From contig JAFVXK010000001.1 of assembly GCA_017501175.1 (NCBI GenBank), forward strand, positions 1-54,620: DNA of 54,620 nt, given 5' to 3'. Source of the DNA: Clostridia bacterium. GTDB taxonomy: Bacteria; Bacillota_A; Clostridia; Oscillospirales; CAG-272. The first letter of the stretch is position 1. The number at the start of each line of letters is the position of its first letter. Positions 1-7,389 of the stretch are shown here, one piece after another. The position numbers were made by a program, and so were the translations under genes. The notes beneath the pieces were generated by a model. The model did no database searches. It saw nothing but the letters and a program-made list of their open reading frames with translations, and had not been told where the DNA came from.

Positions 1-440
1 ACCGCACGCTCGTAAGCGTAGGCGTCGGTTGCAATTATAACGAGCGTACCCTCTCGGTAATAAAACACCCAATGATATGCTTCCTTGTACTCGGCAGCTT
101 CCTTCTCAAGAAGCTCTGCGGCAATTTTCGCGGCATCTCCCATGCCCTTACCGAATATTATCTCATGCTCAGCGCCCTCGTCCGTCGCGGCGGGAAGTCC
201 GCTCGAGGAAACCGCCTCCTCAAAGAGAAGTGCTCCGGCTTTTGCTTTAGCGTCACCGTCGGCAAAGCTAACCGTGTATTTAGATTCCCCGCCCTTTGCG
301 ATAAGGACGACCTCCACACCGGCAGGCTTCCAGCCCTCATCGGTATCTTCATCGTTATCCGAGCCACCGCACGCCGCAAGCAATGATATGCCGAGCGCAA
401 GGGATATAATCAAAAGAATTGTTTTCAAGCTTGCTTTCAT
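1..440 (-). CDS. Lipoprotein, 3' part beyond the window edge (partial)
   Basis: An open frame starts with ATG at 440 and runs off the left edge after about 146 codons. The N-terminus is a lipoprotein signal peptide: charged MKASLK, a hydrophobic stretch, then lipobox LLAAC with the cysteine near residue 24, followed by an acidic linker (GGSDNDEDTDEG). It should be exported and anchored to the outer face of the membrane. The visible mature part has a VEVVLIAKG strand and a GAEHEIIFGKG strand. These resemble the N-terminal alpha/beta domain seen ahead of catalytic domains in some bacterial lipoproteins and GH67-like proteins, but that assignment is only a recollection of pattern. A good sigma-A-like promoter lies at 480-508; the ribosome binding site is weak. 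It follows the heparinase-like gene on the same strand but is separated by a terminator, so it is probably its own unit. Function not assigned. Confidence 0.8.
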   Translation of the reverse strand, partial: MKASLKTILLIISLALGISLLAACGGSDNDEDTDEGWKPAGVEVVLIAKGGESKYTVSFADGDAKAKAGALLFEEAVSSSGLPAATDEGAEHEIIFGKGMGDAAKIAAELLEKEAAEYKEAYHWVFYYREGTLVIIATDAYAYERA

Positions 441-479
441 TCAAATTTACTCGCTTTCAAAAGTTTTTCTTTTTCGTAC

Positions 480-508
480 ATTTTATCATAAAATATTATC
501 AGTTTCAA
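480..508 (-). promoter_or_regulatory. Sigma-A-like promoter of the lipoprotein gene
   Basis: On the minus strand TTGAAA (503-508) is followed after 17 nt by TAAAAT (480-485), about 40 nt upstream of the lipoprotein start at 440. Confidence 0.6.
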
Positions 509-616
509 CATTGAAATAATTTGTTTTATTAATATTAAATATTTTTAGCAGTTTTACTAAAATGAACGTCAGCTATTTGTGCAAGACGCATTATCAAAAA
601 AATGTGAAAAAGAAGT

Positions 617-648
617 GGGGTGCTCCGAATTTACATTCGAAGCACCCC
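617..648 (-). terminator. Rho-independent terminator of the heparinase-like gene
   Basis: A 14-bp stem (GGGGTGCTTCGAAT / ATTCGGAGCACCCC on the minus strand, one G-U pair) with a 4-nt loop sits 25 nt after the stop at 674. It is followed by a modest U-rich stretch (ACUUCUUUUUC). Confidence 0.8.
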
Positions 649-673
649 AAAAACAGTGCGTATTTCTTAATGA

Positions 674-3600
674 TTAGTTGGCAGGAGCTACCACAAGCTC
701 TCCTGCAGGTGCAGCAAAGGTAAGTAGTCCTCCCTCTGCGGTTGCGGTAGCCGTACCGTAGGATACACCGTCAACGGTAATGCTCCATACGCCCTCTGCA
801 ACGCCGGAAACGTAGTAATTTACATTGCCGTCGCCGGTTACAGTTGCCGAAAGCGAGGTCGCAGCCCTATCTCTCGAGGTAGCGAAGAGAGCCGCCACGT
901 CGCCGAAGACTCCGCCCGTAACACCGCTTCCGGCAATCTTTGTTACCTCGGCAGTATTTTCGTTACCCTTGTCGGTGACGTAAAGAACGTTCATGAAGGT
1001 CGCCTTCTTCGCATTCGCGGTGGAAACTATCTCAACTCTGCCCCAATGTCCGTCGTCCGCAGCGTTCAAAGTTACAAGTTGTTCTCCGTTGACAAGGTAA
1101 TTTCGGGAGCTTGCGCAATCATAGCTTCCGTCGGCACTATAAGCCCTGCCGCCAACGCCGTTAATACTTACGCTGTCTGAAAGCGAGGTAAGCACGAGGC
1201 GTCCATCGCCGTTTTCTGTGATTACCGTGTTTCCGCTTATTGTAGGAGCGTCTTTAGAGGTTATTTGAAGAAGGAAGCGCTTCTCGTAGCTTGCCGAGTC
1301 AGACTCCACGTCGTCGTAAACGAAGAATACCATCGGGAAGTCGTCGTTATCGGTATAGACGGTGAGCATTCTTCTGCCAACGTAGTTAACCGTGTCGGAT
1401 TCGTATGCCTTGGTTATGTCACCGGCAATGTAAGCGTAGAGAGGCTTAATCTCTGCCGCATCCGAATATCCGTGCTGTCTGCCGGTTACAGTACCCGTAT
1501 TCATGTCGGTGCTGCTTATCCATTTGTCAAGCGAATAATTACCGCTTGTACTTTCAGGTCTTCTCTGTCCACCGGAATAATATCCGCCTTCATAAGACGA
1601 AACGTTGGCATACGAGGGATTGTAGATTATAAGACCGTTATGGGAAATCGTTGCGTCGTGATAATACATAGTATGAACATGAGTGTCGTTGTCATAACAG
1701 CCGCCGTCGCTCGTTAACATACCCTTGTAATAAATCTCAAACGTGCCGGCGTCGAGGTGCTCGTGACCCGAGGTCGTGCGCTCCTTAATCTTCATAAAGA
1801 CTGCCGCCGAGGACTCGTCGCCCCAAGCCTCACGTACAACGTACTGACCGAGATATGAGCCGTAGTATTTGATGAGCTCCATTCCCTCGTATCTGTCGTC
1901 GCCCGCCTCAACGTCACGAAGACCGCGCAGAGCTACATAAACGGTTGTGCTAAGTCCCGAGTACTCCTTACCGAATGCGCCGCCGCCTCTTAAGTAATCC
2001 GCCATAACCATCATATCGGCGTCCCCATAGAGATATGCTACGAGATAAGCGAGGTCGTCGTACGCGCTCATCTCTTCAAGATCACCCGTTCCGTCAGCAT
2101 CGGTGAACATTTTGCCGGAAGCTACCTCGTAGTTCAGGAGTCCCCAGATAGCGTCCTGCAAATAGTCGCCGTAGGGACTCTCGCCGGTAGCAGTCTCTAA
2201 AATCCAAGCGGAAATGAGCGTCGGGAAATGCCTTGTGAATGCGTAAGACGTTCCCTGCCATACCACGCCCGACTGGTAGAGATACTCGCGCGCCGGAACA
2301 AAGTCGTTATATACTCTTCCTCCAATGTACTCGTACCAAGAGGGTACCTCGTCATAGATAGCTACGGCAAATGAGAGATAGTCACGGAGAATCTGATATT
2401 CGCAGCCGTGTCCTGCCACAGCGCCCTGATAGTAGGGCGGGAACAGAACCTCCATCTTTGACTGAGAGGACTTTATATCCACGTCATCTCGGCAGAGGCA
2501 GTTCTCAACGCCTGCGATAATTTGAATCTTATCGGTTTCGGTAAGAAGGTCGTAGCACCAGTCGTAAACGAGCGCCGCGGTAAACATAGCGTATCCGTAA
2601 TAACGGCACTGGTCGGCAAGTGACACAATGTCAAGCGACATAAGGTAATTCTTCATATAAAGTATTGCTTGATAACCGTAATAATCGTCGCCGTAAAGAA
2701 GATAAGCAAGAGCCTTCGCCTGAATAACGCTGAGATTATAAGCGTTGTGATTATGATACCCGTTACTCTGTTGGCTAGCCGTAGGAAGAACACCGTTATT
2801 TGCAAGAGTTTCATTAACTAATCCCATGAATTTCGGATTGTTGCTGTTACCGTCTTCGAGCATCGCTTTAATTCTGGGAAGAGTATCCTTGGTAACGAGA
2901 AGACGAGGATGCTGATCAGCGGTGGGATATGCGCCAGGCGAGCTCCACACGTTGTTCGCGGTGGGAGCTGAAGTGGTGGTTTTGGTTGCGCTGTCCCACA
3001 AAGATTGATAGTAGGAATCGGTGATAAGACCACCCATATCTTCAGTATAATCAACGAACAGATAAAGCTCGGGGTTAGTGGCACTCACTGCAGCATTTCT
3101 GTCCCACGTTCCCTTAATTGTACTTAGATCTGTACGCTGAGTTTCAACGAGCGTCTGATACTTAGGCAGAATAAACTCTGCAAAATCCAAGGTGGAGTCG
3201 GATACAGGCTCTTTCTCCACGGAATTTCCTGCAAACAAGGAAATATTCTTTATTTTGAGTGCTGCGCCCTCCGTGACCATTGCGGAATAGAGCTGTAAAC
3301 CGCGGTTAAGCTTTGTGAGCCACTCGTCGTAGGACATATTGGCATCCTCTGCGGGAAGGTCAAAGTAATAAATATACTTCGGTGCACCCTCGTCATCATA
3401 GTATATCATCGCCTTTTTTTCGAAATCCAGCACTATATCAATGGTTTGAAATTCTTCGGTTAAGGTACAGATAACGAACTCACTCTTTGCGCCAAACAAA
3501 ACCTCTCCCGCCGTGTTGAGCTTTATCGGGTATATGGCTCTTATGCCGCTCTCTCCGGAATCGTTATTACGTCTGACTCTGAGTTCTGCGGGAACTACCT

Positions 3601-4822
3601 TTTTGCCCGACACCGACGCGAGCGTTATTGAGAGCGTAAACTTCTTTTCTCCGTCAAGATACGGATATATACCGCTTCCTATCGAAAGCTGAGATACCTT
3701 TGATGCACCCTGATTCCATACGAGAACGTTATCCTCGGCGGTAAAGCTGTTATTGCTGTCATCATTCGTTACAAATTCTGCCTTCTGCTTAATTTCCGCT
3801 CCGTCATAGCTCATAATTACCTTATTCCACTTCGCATAAATATTGTATGGACCGGTTGCATTCGCGGGAATCTCGGAGATGAAGCTATCTGCGGTCAAAT
3901 CGGCGGAGGTAAACCAGCCGGAGAAGACGTAGCCATCCTTCGTAGGCACGGGAAGCGTAAATGTCGCTCCGGGAGAATACTTGCTCCAATATCCGTCGGG
4001 AAGTATGCCTCCGTCAAGCTCGTACTTTACGGACGAGTCGGTTCTCTCAAAAACAGCCGTGTAGGTCGTGTTCTCCCTTCCAACCTCTATGATAATCGTC
4101 GGAAGATCTCCTATCTTAACTCCGTCGGCGTTTTTCCAATAGCTGAAAATGCATCCCGGACTAGAGGTTGCCGTCATTGTAACGACGTCACCCTCTCTGT
4201 AAAGTCCTTTATCAAAGCCATCGAGAAGCGCACCGTTCACCACGCTTATCTGATAGTAATCGGCGTCTGCCGGTCGGTCCATATTACTTTTAGTGTAGGT
4301 CTGAACCTTAGCACCGTAAACGAGCATACGCGATATCATGTGCTTGATGTCGTCGTTAACCGGAACGCCGCCCTTTATCTTACCGAGGATCTTGTACGAA
4401 TAATCGAGAATGCTGTTCTTATGCGTGTTGCCTGTGACTACTTCGGTATCCGAAATCTTCACGTAAGGTGTCGCATACACGTCAACGGTCATTTCCGCCG
4501 CAGAAAGCTCAGAGAAGCCAAATACCGAGTATTCCTTCCCTTCGATTAGCGTTTGTCCCTCGTATTCCGCCTCGTAGTCGGTGTCGCCCTTTCTGACCTT
4601 GACTCCGATAACGTCGGCTACGCCCGTGCCTTCGGGTAAGCCCGTAACCTCGACGGCGTACTTTATCGAAACGTTGCTCTTGTACGAGAGATTGTGGTAT
4701 TTAATGCTTGCCGTTGGCGTTTCGCTTGCAAACGACGCCATTCCAAAGCAAAGTAATGCCGCAGTCAAAAGCGAAAGGGTCATTACTGTTAAAGCTAAAA
4801 TAACGAATCTTTTTTTGCTCAT
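674..4822 (-). CDS. Secreted modular heparinase II/III-like polysaccharide lyase
   Basis: Predicted exported 1382-aa enzyme that would cleave uronic-acid polysaccharides by beta-elimination. I chose ATG at 4822 because GGAGG lies 7 nt upstream; a GTG at 4837 overlaps that RBS. Layout: signal peptide (1-33, ends FASE); beta-rich domain (about 35-175) ending in an MISRMLVYGAKVQTY helix; divergent InlB-like repeat (about 185-258); InlB/Listeria-Bacteroides repeat (about 263-333, YELDGG...FSGWF...YAKW); LamG-like region (about 345-550); heparinase alpha/alpha toroid from about 635 (HPRLLVTKDTLPRIK); C-terminal beta domain with HEHLDAGTF near 1018, matching the HxHxDxG signature of the family. Further candidate catalytic residues lie in GAVAGHGCEYQ and GTSYAFTRHF. 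The first four modules match the layout of the five array proteins at 43-53 kb. No LPXTG or SLH anchor is visible. Substrate and exact PL family cannot be told. Confidence 0.85.
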   Translation of the reverse strand: MSKKRFVILALTVMTLSLLTAALLCFGMASFASETPTASIKYHNLSYKSNVSIKYAVEVTGLPEGTGVADVIGVKVRKGDTDYEAEYEGQTLIEGKEYSVFGFSELSAAEMTVDVYATPYVKISDTEVVTGNTHKNSILDYSYKILGKIKGGVPVNDDIKHMISRMLVYGAKVQTYTKSNMDRPADADYYQISVVNGALLDGFDKGLYREGDVVTMTATSSPGCIFSYWKNADGVKIGDLPTIIIEVGRENTTYTAVFERTDSSVKYELDGGILPDGYWSKYSPGATFTLPVPTKDGYVFSGWFTSADLTADSFISEIPANATGPYNIYAKWNKVIMSYDGAEIKQKAEFVTNDDSNNSFTAEDNVLVWNQGASKVSQLSIGSGIYPYLDGEKKFTLSITLASVSGKKVVPAELRVRRNNDSGESGIRAIYPIKLNTAGEVLFGAKSEFVICTLTEEFQTIDIVLDFEKKAMIYYDDEGAPKYIYYFDLPAEDANMSYDEWLTKLNRGLQLYSAMVTEGAALKIKNISLFAGNSVEKEPVSDSTLDFAEFILPKYQTLVETQRTDLSTIKGTWDRNAAVSATNPELYLFVDYTEDMGGLITDSYYQSLWDSATKTTTSAPTANNVWSSPGAYPTADQHPRLLVTKDTLPRIKAMLEDGNSNNPKFMGLVNETLANNGVLPTASQQSNGYHNHNAYNLSVIQAKALAYLLYGDDYYGYQAILYMKNYLMSLDIVSLADQCRYYGYAMFTAALVYDWCYDLLTETDKIQIIAGVENCLCRDDVDIKSSQSKMEVLFPPYYQGAVAGHGCEYQILRDYLSFAVAIYDEVPSWYEYIGGRVYNDFVPAREYLYQSGVVWQGTSYAFTRHFPTLISAWILETATGESPYGDYLQDAIWGLLNYEVASGKMFTDADGTGDLEEMSAYDDLAYLVAYLYGDADMMVMADYLRGGGAFGKEYSGLSTTVYVALRGLRDVEAGDDRYEGMELIKYYGSYLGQYVVREAWGDESSAAVFMKIKERTTSGHEHLDAGTFEIYYKGMLTSDGGCYDNDTHVHTMYYHDATISHNGLIIYNPSYANVSSYEGGYYSGGQRRPESTSGNYSLDKWISSTDMNTGTVTGRQHGYSDAAEIKPLYAYIAGDITKAYESDTVNYVGRRMLTVYTDNDDFPMVFFVYDDVESDSASYEKRFLLQITSKDAPTISGNTVITENGDGRLVLTSLSDSVSINGVGGRAYSADGSYDCASSRNYLVNGEQLVTLNAADDGHWGRVEIVSTANAKKATFMNVLYVTDKGNENTAEVTKIAGSGVTGGVFGDVAALFATSRDRAATSLSATVTGDGNVNYYVSGVAEGVWSITVDGVSYGTATATAEGGLLTFAAPAGELVVAPAN

Positions 4823-5249
4823 TTCTTTTTCCTCCACTAGTGTTTAGTTATGTTTACTTGTTTTATATTTTCAAATATTGTAAAACAATCCTTGAAATCC
4901 GTGTAAATTGAGTGCAATTCAAGCTCTATCGCTATCAATCTATACTGAACCAAGGTCCTCTCGGGACGTCATCATCAATAGACGTGGATATTACGTCGAT
5001 TATTTCTGTTTTAATAATTTCAATCTCCGGCTTTTGATAATGACTAACATTGTGTTTTATAATCGTACACCCCTCTTCATTAAATATTCTCGTTGTGAAT
5101 ATTTTACAACAATTATTAAAATTTGTCAACACCTTGACGCGCAAAAAAATAATAATTTAAAAAATAAAGAAAATGTTGCACAAAACAACCCCATTCGTTT
5201 TGGGCAACCTGTCAAAATTGAGCGCTTTGACGGATTTTAAAAAAATTAC
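4823..5249. other. Divergent AT-rich intergenic region without a gene
   Basis: The 427 bases between the heparinase-like gene and the lrp promoter contain the RBS of the lyase (GGAGG just above its start) and long AT-rich tracts. I found no convincing sigma-A promoter for the lyase and no coding frame with an RBS here. Confidence 0.5.
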
Positions 5250-5278
5250 TTGACAAAGCGTTGAATTTCGGGTATAAT
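5250..5278 (+). promoter_or_regulatory. Promoter of the T-box/lrp/aminotransferase operon
   Basis: Consensus TTGACA (5250-5255), 17-nt spacer, TATAAT (5273-5278). Transcription should start near 5285, at the base of the T-box leader. Confidence 0.85.
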
Positions 5279-5284
5279 TTCCGT

Positions 5285-5545
5285 ATAAGGCTACGACCGG
5301 AAGGAGTAGCGGTGTCACGGGGCATTCCAGAGATGAGGCGTTTGGTGCGAGCCTCAATCCCCTCGCCGTGAAGCAGTCCGCGAGCCGCGGAGAGAAACGA
5401 AGTAAATTCCGACGGGAGCGCCCGTTAGCGCGCAGGAGTCTTTTCGGACTCGCAGAGGGGAGTGTCGCGAGGCAGTCCCAAAACCGCAGTGGTATCACGT
5501 TAATTTCGTCTGCGGCGACCATTGGTCGCCGTGGGCTTTTTATTT
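5285..5545 (+). promoter_or_regulatory. T-box riboswitch leader (Ala or Gln specifier)
   Basis: The leader senses uncharged tRNA and controls read-through into the regulator/aminotransferase operon. Visible parts in order: stem I with AGUA S-turn (GGAGUAG), distal AGAGA and GGUG elements (5330-5360), the 3' S-turn GAA at 5370-5372, stem III (GACGGGAGCGCCCGUU), and a T-box core GCAGUGGUAUCACG at 5486-5499. The antiterminator pairs CCGCAG (5484-5489) with CUGCGG (5510-5515) and leaves a UGGU bulge that would pair with an ACCA tRNA end. By the GAA-N-codon spacing of the ileS T-box in this window the specifier is CAG (5374-5376, Gln); one base earlier it is GCA (5373-5375, Ala). UGGU implies discriminator base A, which fits tRNA-Ala better than a G-discriminator tRNA-Gln, and Ala suits the enzyme downstream. 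Identity as a T-box is firm; the amino acid is not. Confidence 0.88.
5513..5545 (+). terminator. T-box attenuator terminator
   Basis: CGGCGACC (5513-5520) pairs with GGTCGCCG (5524-5531) around ATT and is followed by a T-rich run. Its 5' arm shares bases 5513-5515 with the antiterminator helix, so the two structures exclude each other. Confidence 0.88.
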
Positions 5546-5565
5546 TACAAAGGAAGGTAACTAAA

Positions 5566-6048
5566 ATGGACAAGAAAATTTTGAAGCTTCTCGAAAAGGA
5601 CGCAAGAATAGAGGTAAAGGATATCGCCGCCATCACCGGCAAAAGCGAGGTCGAGGTGAAAAGCGAAATTAAGGCTATGGAGGACGATGGAATAATTCGC
5701 GGCTACAAAGGTGTTATCGACTGGGAGCGCGTGGAAACCGATGCTGTCAGCGCAATAATAGAGCTTAAGGTAGTACCTGCCGCAGGTCTTGGCTTTGAAG
5801 AAGTGGCGGCAAGGATAGCAAAATATCCCGCGGTTGAGTCGGTTTATCTTATGTCCGGCGCTTGCGACCTTATCGTAACCGTCAAGGGCAGAACCTTCCG
5901 CGAGGTGTCGGACTTTCTCTCAAAGGAGCTTGCGCTCATTGACTCGGTAACCTCAACCGCAACGCAGTTCATTATGAGAAAATACAAGGAGTTCGGCGTG
6001 GAGCTCGTAGATAACAGCGAGGACGAAAGGGGCAACTTTTCTCTATGA
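5566..6048 (+). CDS. Lrp/AsnC-family transcriptional regulator
   Basis: 160-aa protein of usual Lrp/AsnC length. Residues 1-50 are a winged helix-turn-helix (LLEKDARIEVKDIAAITG then EVEVKSEIKAMEDDGII). Residues 60-145 form the RAM/ActD-like effector domain, with the ESVYLMSGACDLIVTVKG stretch typical of it. Family members form dimers or octamers and sense amino acids. Start ATG 5566 follows AGGAAGG by 8 nt and lies just after the T-box attenuator; the longer in-frame opening begins inside the riboswitch and is rejected. The stop overlaps the aminotransferase start (ATGA), so the two are translationally coupled. It probably regulates amino-acid metabolism, perhaps its own operon; the ligand cannot be read from sequence. 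Confidence 0.9.
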   Translation: MDKKILKLLEKDARIEVKDIAAITGKSEVEVKSEIKAMEDDGIIRGYKGVIDWERVETDAVSAIIELKVVPAAGLGFEEVAARIAKYPAVESVYLMSGACDLIVTVKGRTFREVSDFLSKELALIDSVTSTATQFIMRKYKEFGVELVDNSEDERGNFSL

Positions 6049-7217
6049 TGAATTACGAAAAAATCCTGTCCCGAGTGGTGACGGATATGAAGCCGTCGGG
6101 AATAAGGAAGTTCTTTGATATCGCGAACTCAATGGAGGGCGTAATCTCTCTTGGCGTTGGCGAGCCCGACTTCAGAACGCCCTGGCAGATAAGAAATGCG
6201 GGAATTCGCTCACTCGAGCACGGAAGCACTCGCTACACCGCAAACCGCGGACTTATGGAGCTTTGCACCGAAATTTCAAAATACGTTTCAAGAAAATACG
6301 GCGTTGAATATGAGCCAAAGGACGAGGTTCTCGTCACAGTTGGCGGCTCGGAGGCTATTGACGCGGCAATCCGCGCTATTACCAATCCCGGCGACGAGAT
6401 AATTATTCCCCAGCCGAGCTACGTATGCTACGAGCCTATGACGCGCCTTGCGGGCGGCGTTCCCGTTATCGTCAACACAAAGGCTGAAAACGACTTTAAG
6501 CTCACCCCGTGTGAAATTAAAGAAGCTATTTCACCTAAAACAAAGGCGATAATTCTACCCTATCCCTGCAACCCCACGGGTGCTATTATGGAGCGAGGCG
6601 ACCTAGAGGCTCTCTACGAAGCCATAAAGGATACCGATATAATAGTTATCTCGGACGAAATATACGCCGAGCTTACCTTTTCAAACGCGCCGCACGTGTC
6701 GGCAGCGGCTATCGACGGTATGCGTGAGAGAACCATACTCATAAACGGCTTCTCAAAGGCGTTCTCAATGACCGGCTGGCGTCTTGGCTACGCCTGCGCT
6801 CCGCGCGAAATTCTCTCACAGGTAACCAAAATTCACCAATACGCCATTATGTGCGCGCCAACCACCTCACAGTACGCTGCAATAGAGGCGCTGCGCTCCT
6901 GCGACGATGAGGTTGCGAAGATGCGCGAGGAATATAATGACCGCCGCAAAATCATAGTTTCAGGCTTTAACGAGCTCGGACTCACCTGTCGTGAGCCTAA
7001 GGGCGCGTTCTACGCATTCCCCTCTATCAAATCTACGGGCATGTCAAGTGAGGAGTTCTGCGAAAAGCTTCTTCAGTCAAAAAAGGTTGCCGTCGTTCCC
7101 GGCACAGCCTTTGGCGAGAGTGGGGAGGGCTTTGTTAGAGCGTCTTATTGCTACTCGATAGACCACATCAAAGAAGCTCTTCTCCGCATCGGCGAGTTTC
7201 TTGACGATCTAAAATAA
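6045..7217 (+). CDS. PLP-dependent class I/II aminotransferase (AspC/PatA/AlaT-like)
   Basis: 390-aa fold-type I aminotransferase, normal length. Motifs seen: GVGEPDF near the N-terminus (substrate/cofactor loop), YPCNPTGA, SDEIYAEL (Asp holding the PLP pyridine nitrogen), and FSKAFSMTGWRLGY carrying the PLP-binding lysine near residue 235. A C-terminal FVRASYC contains the arginine that binds the substrate carboxylate. It transfers amino groups between an amino acid and a 2-oxo acid in the cytoplasm. The start overlaps the lrp stop; a second ATG follows at 6048. Coupling to an Lrp regulator and a T-box whose specifier can be read as alanine suggests an alanine- or aspartate-forming enzyme, but subfamily specificity is inference. 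Confidence 0.88.
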   Translation: MMNYEKILSRVVTDMKPSGIRKFFDIANSMEGVISLGVGEPDFRTPWQIRNAGIRSLEHGSTRYTANRGLMELCTEISKYVSRKYGVEYEPKDEVLVTVGGSEAIDAAIRAITNPGDEIIIPQPSYVCYEPMTRLAGGVPVIVNTKAENDFKLTPCEIKEAISPKTKAIILPYPCNPTGAIMERGDLEALYEAIKDTDIIVISDEIYAELTFSNAPHVSAAAIDGMRERTILINGFSKAFSMTGWRLGYACAPREILSQVTKIHQYAIMCAPTTSQYAAIEALRSCDDEVAKMREEYNDRRKIIVSGFNELGLTCREPKGAFYAFPSIKSTGMSSEEFCEKLLQSKKVAVVPGTAFGESGEGFVRASYCYSIDHIKEALLRIGEFLDDLK

Positions 7218-7240
7218 AACCTCATTTTGAATATAGCAAA

Positions 7241-7268
7241 AAGCACACTGCGAATTCGCGGTGTGCTT
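7241..7268. terminator. Bidirectional terminator
   Basis: AAGCACAC ... GTGTGCTT with inner TGCG/CGCG pairs and an AATT loop, flanked by A- and T-runs on both sides. It serves the aminotransferase from the left and the ileS/protease transcript from the right. Confidence 0.85.
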
Positions 7269-7276
7269 CTCTTTTT

Positions 7277-7292
7277 GTAAAGTTTTGTTTAC
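7277..7292. repeat. GTAAA-N6-TTTAC palindrome, copy 1
   Basis: GTAAAGTTTTGTTTAC, 11 nt after the stop of the ileS 3'-end remnant (minus strand). One of five such sites seen in the window. Confidence 0.5.
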
Positions 7293-7303
7293 TTTCGGCG
7301 CGA

Positions 7304-7384
7304 TCAAGCCTTCTCAACCGAGATGGTTACAGACTCGCCATTGATGTTCCATTCCTTAGAGAAGGCAAGGGGCGTGTTGAACAA
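7304..7384 (-). pseudogene. Remnant of the ileS 3' end
   Basis: 26 codons plus stop that match the last codons of intact ileS: LFNTPLAFSKEW, then INGESVTISVEKA and a TGA at 7304-7306. Bases 7309-7384 are a direct repeat of 8645-8720 with 4 mismatches in 76. It lies beyond the protease gene and directly before the shared terminator, so it is probably the ancestral ileS end left behind when the protease segment was inserted. Confidence 0.88.
7309..7384 (-). repeat. Direct repeat flanking the protease insert, distal copy
   Basis: 76 bp, 72 identical to 8645-8720, same orientation. The pair brackets about 1.26 kb that carries one gene. Confidence 0.9.
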
Positions 7385-7389
7385 TATCA

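Noticed and set aside
5368..5565. Longer lrp start inside the T-box
   Set aside because: The bases form the riboswitch and terminator, and the family start fits ATG 5566 with AGGAAGG.
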